A stretch of 64,000 bases of DNA from Leptolyngbyaceae cyanobacterium (GTDB taxonomy: Bacteria; Cyanobacteriota; Cyanobacteriia; Cyanobacteriales; Aerosakkonemataceae): NCBI GenBank assembly GCA_036703985.1, contig DATNQN010000070.1, positions 87,011 through 151,010 of the forward strand, given 5' to 3'. The position numbers and the translations under genes were made by a program. This document shows, piece by piece, positions 27,928 to 37,244 of this stretch. Below the pieces are notes generated by a model, which saw nothing but the letters and a program-made list of their open reading frames with translations, had not been told where the DNA came from and made no database searches. The number at the start of each line of letters is the position of its first letter. The stretch's first letter is position 1.

Positions 27928-28844
27928 TTTTTTGCTCCTATGATGTAGAGTCAAGATTTTATTGATTAAGATCATCAAAACTGATTTTTTTGCCAGGTGC
28001 GTAGATTCGTTATTGATAAATGCGTTCTGGCTTTTTTGTTGAGGTTATGCCAAATCTGCTAGCAAAGAAAAGCAGCGATAGGCTAGGTAGAAACTCAAAC
28101 TATTTAAGAGTAAATATCTGAAAGTTTAGATGCCGATTGCTCAGAATTACTCTTGTAATCATTGTTTTTTGTGGTTGGTCTTCCCAAAAAGATGTTTTCG
28201 ATTTTGTAAGGATGACATCTAGAGCTAAGGATGTTCCGGAGCAGCTAGTTTGTTTTTCTCTCTTGGTCGAACTCTGTCACTTTTTGGTTGACTATTAATT
28301 CCTACAATCTGGAGTAATTATTTACGGAATTTGAGTGAATATTTTTTGCAAAATATGGCTGTTCAACAAATATTTATGACTAGAAAATAACTTACTTTTT
28401 GTAAAAAAATCGAGTATTTAAGGTCTTTGTAATGGTTGTGTCTGTTGATGGCTCAGGAAAAATACGGAAGCCATACTCTGTAATTTGGTAAGTAAGGATT
28501 AAAAAGAAAACTTAAGAAGGAAAAAGAGAATTTTTTTTTATTTTATTGTGTTGGTTATAAGTAGGATGGCATGGATAAACGCACATGGGCAGGGTGGGTT
28601 TTGAAAGCTAGTAAAACGGTTGTATATCAAACACTCTAACTAAACCCGCCCCTATAAATCCACCTTCATTTTTTCAAACCTACCTACTTAATAAATATTT
28701 TTTTTACCAATTCACGTATTTCAGTGCTACTAATCGTTGTCCCTACTCTTTCCTAGTGAGCCTCCTGCCAAAATAGTAAATGTGGCACTGAAACAAGTGA
28801 ATTGGTGCGTGTCGTCTGCTCTCTAAATTTTCCGTAGCGATCGC
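27928..28844. other. Long spacer upstream of the EGR/PPC array
   Basis: About 917 bases with no convincing gene. It contains the promoter region of paralogue 3, a 104-base dispersed repeat (28561-28664) and, at 28758-28780, an inverted copy of a 23-base motif also present at 11806-11828 in the hetR leader. Confidence 0.5.
28561..28664. repeat. 104-base dispersed repeat, copy A
   Basis: This block, from GTAGGATGGCATGGATAAAC to CCCCTATAAATCCACC, recurs as a reverse complement at 52319-52422 with the same length and only scattered substitutions. It has no open frame. It looks like a small nonautonomous element or a repeated RNA/DNA motif. Confidence 0.85.
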
Positions 28845-29627
28845 TTACAGTAAGGCTAATACCATCGCCAAGAGCATAGCGACGATCGCACCTAAGAAAG
28901 TGTTAATTACATTCACTAGTTCGTTGGTGAGCCAACTTATCTTAGATTGGAGGGTAGCGCCGATGACGCTTTCCAAGTTAGTAGCGATGAAAGCGGCGAC
29001 GATACACAAAGCAATTCCCACGATATTAATTAAACCAACGCCCCAACCAACTAGGGCTAAAGCAGCTGAAGCTATCACCCCAGCTAAAGTACCCTCCAAA
29101 CTCACCGCACCTTCCGTTCCCCGCGCCACTGGTTGGAGGGTAGTAATCAAAAATGTTCGTTTTCCGTAAGCTTTTCCCACTTCGCTGGCGCTGGTATCGG
29201 AAAGTTTCGTACTGAAGCTGGCGACATATCCCAACAAAAGAAGAGACTGCAAACTGGGAAACGGATATTCTAAATTAGGCACTAAACCCCAATTAACAAT
29301 GGCAATTCCCAACGCGCAGAGAGTCGCAACCGCCGCCGAACCCCAAACATTTTCTGGCCCACGCGCACCCGATCGCTTTTCTGCAATGCCCTCCGCTTCC
29401 TTTTGGGCCATGCCAATCCGCGTTACCCCAGACCCCACCAGGAAATAGAACATCACTACTAAATATCCTTGCCAGCCCAGAGTACCCCAAATTACCATTC
29501 CCAACACCCAGGCGTGCAGATAACCTGCGGGAGTAAGTAATTTTTTCGGCGCAAACCAAGCAATTGCCAGTAAAACGGTATTCAACCCTACCGCAACCAG
29601 CCAGGGATTCAGCAAATAGATAGACAT
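28845..29627 (-). CDS. DUF92/TIGR00297 membrane protein (phytyl-phosphate kinase-like)
   Basis: A 260-residue integral membrane protein with about seven hydrophobic segments. It matches the DUF92/TIGR00297 family: LTPAGYLHAWVLGM, GVTRIGMAQKEAEGIAEKR, RGPENVWGSA, SFSTKLSDTSASEVGKAYGK and RGTEGAVSLEGTLAG. The plant homologue VTE6 phosphorylates phytyl phosphate for tocopherol and phylloquinone synthesis; the same role is likely here. GAGAGAGG upstream favours the ATG at 29627; the frame reaches 29642. Head-to-head with the VOC gene, leaving about 26 bases for both promoters. Confidence 0.82.
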   Translation of the reverse strand: MSIYLLNPWLVAVGLNTVLLAIAWFAPKKLLTPAGYLHAWVLGMVIWGTLGWQGYLVVMFYFLVGSGVTRIGMAQKEAEGIAEKRSGARGPENVWGSAAVATLCALGIAIVNWGLVPNLEYPFPSLQSLLLLGYVASFSTKLSDTSASEVGKAYGKRTFLITTLQPVARGTEGAVSLEGTLAGVIASAALALVGWGVGLINIVGIALCIVAAFIATNLESVIGATLQSKISWLTNELVNVINTFLGAIVAMLLAMVLALL

Positions 29628-29653
29628 ACCAGCCTCTCTCAAATCAGAAGATT

Positions 29654-30085
29654 ATGAACCAAGTTATCTTTCATCTTGCTTTTCCCGTGGGCGACATTGC
29701 CCAAACGAAAGCATTTTACGCCGATGGTTTGGGTTGCGAAATCGGTAGAGAAAACGCAACTTCGGTAATTTTAAACCTGTACGGGCATCAAATCGTAGCT
29801 CATCTCGCTAAAGAAGCTTTAACTCCCCAAAAAGGTATTTATCCGAGACATTTTGGTTTGGTTTTCACTTCTGAAATTGACTGGGAAGCGCTTTTAGAAA
29901 GAGCCAAACAAAAAAACCTGCGTTTTTATCAAAAACCCAAACGCAGGTTTATGGGTGAGTTAATAGAGCATCGCACCTTCTTTTTAGAAGATCCTTTCTA
30001 CAATGTGCTGGAATTCAAATATTACTTTCATTCGTCGGCAATCTTCGGAAATCGTGAATTTCCACGGGTGGGTGATGTGGTTTGA
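29654..30085 (+). CDS. VOC (glyoxalase/bleomycin-resistance) family protein
   Basis: A 143-residue single-domain vicinal-oxygen-chelate protein. Features: VIFHLAFPVGDIAQTKAFYA (first beta-alpha-beta unit with a potential metal His), LGCEIGRENA, PRHFGLVFTSEIDWEALLERA and the closing RTFFLEDPFYNVLEFKYY with its metal-type Glu. Substrate unknown. Its last 71 bases overlap the 3' end of the convergent hydrolase gene, and its coding sequence contains an inverted repeat that looks like that gene's terminator. Confidence 0.85.
   Translation: MNQVIFHLAFPVGDIAQTKAFYADGLGCEIGRENATSVILNLYGHQIVAHLAKEALTPQKGIYPRHFGLVFTSEIDWEALLERAKQKNLRFYQKPKRRFMGELIEHRTFFLEDPFYNVLEFKYYFHSSAIFGNREFPRVGDVV
29911..29950 (-). 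terminator. Terminator of the hydrolase inside the VOC gene
   Basis: AAACCTGCGTTT (29914-29925) and AAACGCAGGTTT (29939-29950) form a perfect 12-base stem. Read on the minus strand the stem is followed by TTTTTTGTTTGG, an intrinsic terminator 65 bases beyond the stop of the hydrolase at 30015. It lies entirely within VOC codons for NLRFYQKPKRRF. Confidence 0.6.
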
Positions 30086-30686
30086 TTGGTTCTGAAAGCG
30101 CCGTTACTACATATTCGATACTGCGATCGTCTGTTAGCATCCAGGGATGGAAAGGAACTGTTACTTGGATATCTTTACCGACTGGAAGTTGAGAGCTATT
30201 CGCTGGCAAAATGATTAAGTCGAGAGGAGTCCAAATGGAAGTAAAATTAACTCTTTCCAGTATATCTACATCTCGATTTAAATCTTCTAAAAATTTACTG
30301 CCGGGACGCATCTGAATGCAGCCGGGACGCTGGGAACCGTAAGCTGCTAGAGTACCGCGATGGGGTGAAGCAATCGTCACGAAGCGCTGGATGCGATCGA
30401 TCCCTCCCAATCGCTGCACGTAGTAGCGGCTGACAACTCCCCCCATACTGAAACCAACCAAATCAAAAGGTTGTTTAGATGGTAAATTTTTCTCTACATA
30501 ATCTGCTACTTGTTCAGCTAGGTAATCGAGAGGTCGATCGCCATTATTAGGTATTAAATCGAGGTCATATACAGACCAACCCAATTTTTTCAAGTAAGGA
30601 GCCATTTTATAGAAAACAGCGCCAGTATCGTTAATACCGTGAACTAACAGTATTGGGTTGCGCTTTTTCTCGGTTTTCATATCCAA
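30015..30686 (-). CDS. Alpha/beta hydrolase, lipase-like
   Basis: A 223-residue alpha/beta-hydrolase. The oxyanion region NPILLVHGINDTG is near the N-terminus and the nucleophile elbow is GFSMGG (Ser about residue 98). Then come VTIASPHRGTLAA, typical of triacylglycerol lipases/PGAP1-like esterases, and a C-terminal VPFHPWML containing the probable catalytic His. No signal peptide, so it acts in the cytoplasm. The 3' end overlaps the VOC gene by 71 bases on the opposite strand. Confidence 0.85.
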   Translation of the reverse strand: MDMKTEKKRNPILLVHGINDTGAVFYKMAPYLKKLGWSVYDLDLIPNNGDRPLDYLAEQVADYVEKNLPSKQPFDLVGFSMGGVVSRYYVQRLGGIDRIQRFVTIASPHRGTLAAYGSQRPGCIQMRPGSKFLEDLNRDVDILERVNFTSIWTPLDLIILPANSSQLPVGKDIQVTVPFHPWMLTDDRSIEYVVTALSEPIKPHHPPVEIHDFRRLPTNESNI

Positions 30687-30974
30687 TTAATATCTATTGC
30701 CTAACTCTAGCTTAGATCGAGTTGCGATTTCTCCTTCATCCAACAGACACAAAATTTACTGGCACAAATCTAGAATTCAAGAGTCAGGAGTCAGAATTCA
30801 GAAGCCAGAATCTATAATTTAGAGTTTTCCAATTCAGTCAGAATAGTTAAAACTTCTAACTATATTAGTGTTGACATATAGCTAAAAAATAAAACTATCT
30901 TTTTCGCGATAGAAAAGTTGCGAAGCAGATAGAATTATGACTCTTAACTACTGACTTTTGAACTGCTTTACCTT

Positions 30975-32342
30975 TTATTCGTTCATATTCCTGTAAGTAG
31001 CAACGGCAGAAGGAGATATGCGATTCAAATAACGGAAAATCCAGTATTTAAATACGGTATCTAAAATTACTGGAAAAGTAGCAATAAATAAGAATATAAA
31101 ATCTTCATTTTCTGGCAATCCTAAATGTCGAGATACGGTTGCTAGCAGCACTTCCCAACCATGAGGTGAGTGGTATCCAACAAAAATATCGGTAAACAAA
31201 ATAATGATGAAAGCTTTGGCACTGTCGCTCAGACCATAAACAATATCATCCATAAAAGATTTTAAAACTGCTATTTGCCTGCGGCTGGTCACGATGACGA
31301 AAGCAAATGCTATTAAAGATAAAAGGTCGGAAAATATATTTTTGATAGCTTCTGCGCCATCTCTTCGGTAGCTATTGGCTATTTCTAAAGCCTTTTCTCT
31401 AACTTTTTCTTCTATTTGTTCTGCCGATAATTTGGGCGCTTCCCAAACTAAGTTTTCAAATTCAATTTTTTCTTTAAAGCTTCTCAATTCATTAAGAGCT
31501 TCTTCTTCCAAATCCCTGTTGATAAAAATTGTCTCGGTATCTTCACTTTTATATTTATCGACTAATGGGCCAACTATAAAAAGTTTAGATACTTGATAAG
31601 TTAACAGTGGTACGATGATTAAAATTAAGATAAATCGAATAGAAGTGGCTGTTTTTACTTTAGATTTACGGAATTTTTTAACCACTTCTTCTTCCGATTG
31701 GGGATCTAACTCTTTTTGCAGCCGATTAATTGTTTTAAAAATCGACCTGGGTAAAATGCCCGTCTTATCAGAAACCGTTTCATCTATTGTATTATTTGTC
31801 TGCCCAACTCTATAACCCTGTTCGTTGTCATCGGCGAGAATCAGGTCTTCTAAAGCAGCTTTTTCATTTTGAGGTACTACGACTAATGATACGGAGCGAT
31901 CGGTTTGAGGGGGCGGCGAATCATAATTATATTTAGAGATTACTCGATCGATAAAATTTAGCTTTTCTAAAATGATTGATGATTGATTGGATTCGGCAAT
32001 ATAAGATTTGCCATTTCTATTAGCGTTATCAGTAAATTTATCTCGATCTGAGTTATAATTAGAAAGGTTCAGTATAGACTTACTGGCTCTAAATTCCGCT
32101 AAACGATTTTTAGCAATGGTTAAATTTTTTCTTAGTTCAATTTGAAAATAAGCTATTACGCTGTCACTGTAATTCCCAATGGCAGGATTAATTTTTTGAC
32201 CGTCAAAATACTCATCTTCAATCCCTTTAATTTGCAAAGCGGCATTATATGCTTGTTCTAAAGCTCTTTCCGGCGTATCTGAGAACCATTCCTTAGCATA
32301 ACGTAAGGAATCTTTAATTGACGAAAAAATACTTCTTTTCAT
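30975..32342 (-). CDS. pxcA: Proton extrusion protein PxcA (CemA family)
   Basis: A membrane protein of about 455 residues, homologous to chloroplast CemA and required in cyanobacteria for light-induced proton extrusion linked to pH and CO2 uptake. The N-terminal half is cytoplasmic and charged (SLRYAKEWFSDTPERALEQA; IELRKNLTIAKNRLAEFRAS). The C-terminal half has four membrane segments, starting at IRFILILIIVPLLTYQVSKL and including ILFTDIFVGYHSPHGWEV and FIATFPVILDTVFKYWIFR. I use the ATG at 32342; the frame extends to a TTG at 32378. Confidence 0.9.
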   Translation of the reverse strand: MKRSIFSSIKDSLRYAKEWFSDTPERALEQAYNAALQIKGIEDEYFDGQKINPAIGNYSDSVIAYFQIELRKNLTIAKNRLAEFRASKSILNLSNYNSDRDKFTDNANRNGKSYIAESNQSSIILEKLNFIDRVISKYNYDSPPPQTDRSVSLVVVPQNEKAALEDLILADDNEQGYRVGQTNNTIDETVSDKTGILPRSIFKTINRLQKELDPQSEEEVVKKFRKSKVKTATSIRFILILIIVPLLTYQVSKLFIVGPLVDKYKSEDTETIFINRDLEEEALNELRSFKEKIEFENLVWEAPKLSAEQIEEKVREKALEIANSYRRDGAEAIKNIFSDLLSLIAFAFVIVTSRRQIAVLKSFMDDIVYGLSDSAKAFIIILFTDIFVGYHSPHGWEVLLATVSRHLGLPENEDFIFLFIATFPVILDTVFKYWIFRYLNRISPSAVATYRNMNE

Positions 32343-32470
32343 GACAAGAGTTTGCCCTCTTTTTTTAAGGTTAAGCAAAGAATTAAAAGTGCTTATAACC
32401 CAATGCAGATTTGCCAGAGTTATAAGTTGAGTGTACGAGGTATGATAACAAATTAACCGGAGGATGAACG

Positions 32471-34732
32471 GTGTTGTTAGAATCTATTTGGATTGAGGGT
32501 TTTAGCCGCAGCGGGAAAACAACTCGCTTAGTAGAACAGTTTTGTGCTTGGGTGGAGAAGGGGTTAAAACAGCCAGACAGAAGGGTAGATAATTCTTCAG
32601 GTCAGCGGGTAAGAACTAAACAAACTGCTGCTAGTCGGTTAAGTGCTAAGCAAACGGTAGCGGCTGCTTTAGTTTTTGCGGCGAATGGAGATAATAGAAT
32701 TGAGTTGGCCGATCGCATCAGTACCGCTATCCCGAATTTACCAGTCCAAACCACCACTCCTCTAGCTTTTTTTGAAGATGAAGTAATTCTATTTTGGCCG
32801 TTGTTAGTTCGGCGTTTGCAGCTAAAAGCACAATTTCCCCTCCGCTTGCGTCCGGAAACCGAACAAGAATTAGCTACTCAACTGTGGCGTCCGGAATTAG
32901 ACTTGGGTTTTGCGCGACAGATGGGAGTAAATGAATACAGAGCAGTCCGTCGTGCTTTAGACTTGCTATTACTAGCAGGTTTAAGCGGAACGCCGATTGA
33001 GGATGTTTCTAAAATTGTAGAACAAGGTTTTCCAGTAGAGGAGGAGAAGGAGAAAGGGGAAGAACAAATGGAACTTTTCTCTTCCCAAGAAACTCAATCT
33101 TCAATTACCATTCCTCCCCAAATGCTGCTGCGTTGGCGTGAATGGTGTTTGGAAAGAGGATTGCTAACTTACGGTATTATTGCCGAACTATATTGGCGAT
33201 ATTTGTTGCCAGATGAAACTTATCGACATCATTTAACTCGTCGCTGTCGATTGGTATTGGCGGATGATGTAGACGATTATCCCGCGATCGCGCGTCATTT
33301 GTTTGACTTTTTGCTAAACAAAGGAGCGATCGGCGTTTTTACGTATAATCCAGAAGGGGGAATCAGAGTGGGTTTGGGTGCTGACCCCGATTATATGACG
33401 GGTTTGCAGTCGCGTTGCACCACGGAAAGTTTAACCAGACGACCGATTTATTCTCTGTTCGATACGTGGGGAACTTCTGTGATAGAAGCAGTCAGCGATC
33501 CCATGTTAATGTTTAGCTTACCAGAACCGATTAAATCAATTCAAACTGCATCGCGATCGCAATTGTTGCGCCAAACTGGAGAAGTAATTAGCGAGGCGAT
33601 AAATTCCGGTGAAGTAGAACCGCAAGAAATCGCCGTTATCGCACCCGGTTTAGATGCGATCGCTCGTTATAGTTTAATCGAAATCCTCACCAGCAAAGGT
33701 ATCCCCGTCGAATCTTTAAGCGACCAACGTCCCTTATCCAGTTCTCCGATCATTCGATCGCTACTCACCTTACTAGCCTTAGTTTATCCCGGATTAGGAC
33801 GTTTGGTAGACCGAGATGCCATTGCAGAAATGTTGGTTGTCTTAAGTCAAAAATCAGAATCGAAAACTGAAGAAACAGAAGAAACAACCGAAAACCCCAC
33901 TATATCAATTCCTCATACCCCATTTTCCACCGATATCGACCCAGTTCGCGCCGGATTAATCGCCGATTATTGTTTTGAACCCCATCCAGAACTACCCAAC
34001 TTATTACCAGTCGATGCTTTTTCTCGTTGGGATCGATTGGGATATCGAGCAACTAAAGCTTATGAAGAAATTGTACAGTGGTTGGAAGAACAGCGATCGC
34101 AACAACAACAACATCTCATTCCCAGTCCAGTTTACATTTTAGACAGAGCAATTCAACGCTTTTTGTGGAACGGAAGTTATCTCGCCTTTCATCAACTAGC
34201 AGCTTTGCGAGAATTAATGGAAACCGCACAACATTATTGGGAAGTTGATGCGCGAATGCGAAAAAGCGATCCCAACGATAATCCTTTTGTAACTACAGTT
34301 GGTCGCTTCATTCAATTATTACGAGGTGGAACCGTTACCGCCAATCCCTACCCGGTAAGATTATTTGGTGCTGCCGCTCAAGCCGTTACCCTTGCTAATA
34401 TATTCCAATATCGTGCCAGTCGCAGATTCCATCGCTGGCAATTTTGGTTAGATGCTAGTTCTCATTTATGGTCAAAAGGTGGTGCAGCTACCTTATTTGG
34501 TTCCCCGTTATTTCTGCAACATCGCTTTGGCAAAACTTGGACAGCACAAGATGAAATAGAAACAGAAGAAGAACGCATCCGGCGAATTATTAAAGATTTA
34601 CTTTCTCGTGCAGGAGAGAGAATTTATCTTTGTCACAGTGATTTAGCTGTCAACGGACAAGACCAAACTGGCCCACTGTTAACATTGGTGAATGCTTCCG
34701 TGCCGATCGTAACAGAAACAGCCGTAGTTTGA
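32471..34732 (+). CDS. P-loop protein resembling AddB/UvrD-type helicase subunit
   Basis: A 753-residue protein with a Walker A motif at the extreme N-terminus (GFSRSGKTTRLVEQF, about residues 10-24). Further parts resemble AddB/RecB-like superfamily I proteins: TTPLAFFEDEVILFWPLL, CRLVLADDVDDYP (Walker B position), EIAVIAPGLDAIARYSLIEI and VTANPYPVRLFGAAAQAVTLAN. The C-terminal 4Fe-4S/nuclease region of AddB is not visible. Such proteins are often labelled recombinase in cyanobacteria. GGAGG lies seven bases before the GTG start. No AddA partner is adjacent. A DNA-repair role is inferred. Confidence 0.6.
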   Translation: MLLESIWIEGFSRSGKTTRLVEQFCAWVEKGLKQPDRRVDNSSGQRVRTKQTAASRLSAKQTVAAALVFAANGDNRIELADRISTAIPNLPVQTTTPLAFFEDEVILFWPLLVRRLQLKAQFPLRLRPETEQELATQLWRPELDLGFARQMGVNEYRAVRRALDLLLLAGLSGTPIEDVSKIVEQGFPVEEEKEKGEEQMELFSSQETQSSITIPPQMLLRWREWCLERGLLTYGIIAELYWRYLLPDETYRHHLTRRCRLVLADDVDDYPAIARHLFDFLLNKGAIGVFTYNPEGGIRVGLGADPDYMTGLQSRCTTESLTRRPIYSLFDTWGTSVIEAVSDPMLMFSLPEPIKSIQTASRSQLLRQTGEVISEAINSGEVEPQEIAVIAPGLDAIARYSLIEILTSKGIPVESLSDQRPLSSSPIIRSLLTLLALVYPGLGRLVDRDAIAEMLVVLSQKSESKTEETEETTENPTISIPHTPFSTDIDPVRAGLIADYCFEPHPELPNLLPVDAFSRWDRLGYRATKAYEEIVQWLEEQRSQQQQHLIPSPVYILDRAIQRFLWNGSYLAFHQLAALRELMETAQHYWEVDARMRKSDPNDNPFVTTVGRFIQLLRGGTVTANPYPVRLFGAAAQAVTLANIFQYRASRRFHRWQFWLDASSHLWSKGGAATLFGSPLFLQHRFGKTWTAQDEIETEEERIRRIIKDLLSRAGERIYLCHSDLAVNGQDQTGPLLTLVNASVPIVTETAVV

Positions 34733-34779
34733 TAGCGATTTATTTAACTGCGATCGTATAAACTAATTTTTAGCAATTT

Positions 34780-35035
34780 TCATAATATTTCTAAACGTTC
34801 CCGCGCTGATTGGAGAAAGTCTTGCCAAACTTGTTGAAATTCAGCATCAGGGTCTGGTAGATTTTCGGCATCTAAGTGTTCAAACTGCTGTTTGCAACTT
34901 GGCAATTTCGAGGTGTTTCCAGAAAATTGACTCTGTTAAAGCAGTTCGACCATTCATGTCTTTTACATTTAAGTCGGCATTATTCCGAATTGCAGTTTGG
35001 ACGAATACCAAATCATTTAACTCAGCCCTATTTAG
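34780..35035 (-). pseudogene. Ankyrin-repeat protein relic
   Basis: On the minus strand one frame reads AELNDLVFVQTAIRNNADLN then VKDMNGRTALTESIFWKHLE and IAKLQTAV-stop. This fits the ankyrin consensus GADvNxkDxxGrTALxxA...HLEIaKLL. One base out of frame the reading continues QQFEHLDAENLPDPDAEFQQ then VWQDFLQSARERLEIL-stop (stop at 34780). There is no start codon. Together this looks like the C-terminal end of an ankyrin gene broken by a frameshift and truncated at its 5' side. Confidence 0.55.
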
Positions 35036-35044
35036 TTTATTTAT

Positions 35045-35094
35045 CCACAAAAATAGTGGGAAATAAATACACCCTTAAACATATATTCCCCACT
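35045..35094 (-). terminator. Terminator of the TpsB gene
   Basis: On the minus strand AGTGGGGAA and TTCCCACT pair with one bulged base, followed by ATTTTTG. It begins about 18 bases beyond the TpsB stop. Confidence 0.5.
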
Positions 35095-35111
35095 CAGCAC
35101 TTTTTAACTTT

Positions 35112-36881
35112 TTAAAAGGGGTTATACTGCACCGAAAAATAAAAACCCTGTTCTTGCAAAGTTTTTTTCTCGCCACCGATATCAATCAGCGGAATGCCAT
35201 AATCTAAGCGAACCCGCAAAGTATCTTCCATCTGCCACTGCACCCCTAATCCCAAAGATGCTAAGGTACTGGGGTCTGGGTTTTGTCTGCCAGAACTATT
35301 CCATGCTTTACCTACATCTACGAAGGGGATTACTTGTAAAACACCTCTTCGATTGGAGAGGCGATAGATGGGAAAACGCACTTCCGCAGAAGCAAAAATG
35401 CCATTATCCGTTAACAAAGCATCTTGGCGATATCCCCTGACACTTTCAAAACCGCCTAAACCGAATTGTTCTAGGGGTAAAAGCGATCGATCGGCTAATT
35501 GTAAGTCTGCTCTCAGCAATAATAAAGGAGAATTGGTAGTATCGCTTCTTTCTCCTCCCAACAAGCGCAACCATTGAGCTTGTCCGCGCCAACCGACAAA
35601 CCGACTATCGGGAAATTGTTCGTTAATAGAAGCATCAAATGCACCGATGCCAAAATTGAATTGGGACCTCGCCGCAAAAACAGAACGACTCCCTCTTTGC
35701 GTCCATTCTTGGAAAAATCGTATCGCGGAAATGCGAGTACGTCCTTCATCATCTGCGCCGGGAGAAAGTTGGAAAGGTTCGTTTAAAAGAGTCGTCTTAC
35801 TTTCCCGACGAGAAGCAGTTAAACCAAGGGCGAATTCTTGAGTAGGAGTTTGAATAATCGGCTGACGAAATGTTAGCTCGTAATCGCGCGATATTGCTTC
35901 GATATCTACTTGATCGAATGGTTCTTCAATAATGTTGCTTTTGGTATAACCAACTGCAAAGCGGACTGTTCCGTTACGAGCGTTAATCGGATAAGTGTAG
36001 CTAGCATCTACTTCATGAGAGCCTAAAGTATTGGCATAGGAAATGCTGAGAATATCTCCTTGTCCGAATAAGTTAGATTCTGTAAATTGTCCGCCCCGGC
36101 GCAACGTACCGACGCTAGGAGAACGCCCGTTATCGACGAAAAGTTGCAAATCTTCCGTTCTCGCTGGTTTTACGGTGACTTCTAGCACGCTTAATCCAGG
36201 GCGCGAACCGGCAGAGAGTTCGGCGGAGATATTGCGGATTAAGGGGTTGAGTTGCAGTAGTTGTAAAGATTCCAACAAACGGTTGACATTTAGCGGTTTA
36301 TCTGCACCAAGGGCAACTCGCGATCGCACGTAGTTGGGATTTAACCGCCCAGTACCGCTAACTTTAATTTCTTCTAAACTACCTTCCACCACCTGAATTG
36401 TTACTACGCCGCCCGTCAGGGTTTGCGGCGGAATAAATGCTCCAGAGGTGATATAACCACTATCAACGTACTTTTTGGTGACCGCCGAACGAGCTTGCAG
36501 CAATTGAGCAAAGGAAACTTCGCCAATAAAATCTTTCGTAACTCGTGCTAGTTCTTCATCGCTAAAAGCCGTATTACCCTCAAACTCGAATCTTTCAATT
36601 TTAATCGTGCCAGGAACGTTACTGGGTAATGCTTCTTGGCTACCAGGAGTAGAAGGCGTTGATGGCTCCAGCAGTTGCTCGGGGGGCGGCAGGGGAGCAG
36701 GAGTAGGTAAATCCGGGAGTATCGGCGGTGTGGGCGGTGTCGGGAGAACCGGATTAGGTATTTGACTGGGGTTAGGAGTAATAGTTTGAGCTTGGAGCGT
36801 TCCCGCACTCAGGTTGTAGCTCAACACTACAAAATTTAACAGCAGATAAAAAGAGCCAGTTGTAAAAATTTTAGGGTGCAT
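35112..36881 (-). CDS. TpsB/ShlB-FhaC family outer-membrane transporter
   Basis: A 589-residue two-partner-secretion outer-membrane translocator. A signal peptide (about 1-31) is followed by a long Pro-rich linker (about 32-88, repeated PPTPP and PLPPPE). A POTRA_2 domain (about 90-180: GTIKIERFEFEGNTAFSDEE, then GGVVTIQVVEGSLEEIKV) precedes a ShlB-type beta barrel to the end, with FLGQGD-like NLFGQGDILSISY, LGLGVQWQMEDTLRVRLDYG and a C-terminal Phe (SVQYNPF), the usual outer-membrane insertion signal. It should export a TpsA exoprotein; none is adjacent. Confidence 0.9.
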   Translation of the reverse strand: MHPKIFTTGSFYLLLNFVVLSYNLSAGTLQAQTITPNPSQIPNPVLPTPPTPPILPDLPTPAPLPPPEQLLEPSTPSTPGSQEALPSNVPGTIKIERFEFEGNTAFSDEELARVTKDFIGEVSFAQLLQARSAVTKKYVDSGYITSGAFIPPQTLTGGVVTIQVVEGSLEEIKVSGTGRLNPNYVRSRVALGADKPLNVNRLLESLQLLQLNPLIRNISAELSAGSRPGLSVLEVTVKPARTEDLQLFVDNGRSPSVGTLRRGGQFTESNLFGQGDILSISYANTLGSHEVDASYTYPINARNGTVRFAVGYTKSNIIEEPFDQVDIEAISRDYELTFRQPIIQTPTQEFALGLTASRRESKTTLLNEPFQLSPGADDEGRTRISAIRFFQEWTQRGSRSVFAARSQFNFGIGAFDASINEQFPDSRFVGWRGQAQWLRLLGGERSDTTNSPLLLLRADLQLADRSLLPLEQFGLGGFESVRGYRQDALLTDNGIFASAEVRFPIYRLSNRRGVLQVIPFVDVGKAWNSSGRQNPDPSTLASLGLGVQWQMEDTLRVRLDYGIPLIDIGGEKKTLQEQGFYFSVQYNPF

Positions 36882-37244
36882 AGCTAAAAAGTTAGGTTTA
36901 ATCCCCCATTCCGAGAATTCACCGTAATCGGCTGACTAGCTAGTAGAATTCCTTCTTTGGAGTTTATCATTTAGCTTCTGAATTATACTAATTCACCCTT
37001 TGGGAGGATTTGTAGAGGTAAAGTATTATGTATTGGCGGGTAACTATCGGAAAAGCTGAAAAGCGATCGCAGATTAGTAAAGAGTACCTTTGATGAACAG
37101 GTAGCGCACGCCTTTAATAAATTTTGCTAACTAATAAGTATAAAAATGAAATATGAAGAACTAGTGAATTAATCTTGCTTCCATTCTGGTTTTCACAAGA
37201 ATATTGCCAATTTAACACTTCATACTTCCCCATGCTCTGTTTCC
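36882..37244. other. Spacer upstream of TpsB
   Basis: A 363-base AT-rich region containing the TpsB promoter and the truncated right edge of a tnpB relic. No gene or strong palindrome is visible. Confidence 0.4.

Noticed and set aside
34876..35115. 79-codon plus-strand frame
   Set aside because: It is antisense to the ankyrin relic and the TpsB terminator; the minus strand has the better protein signal.
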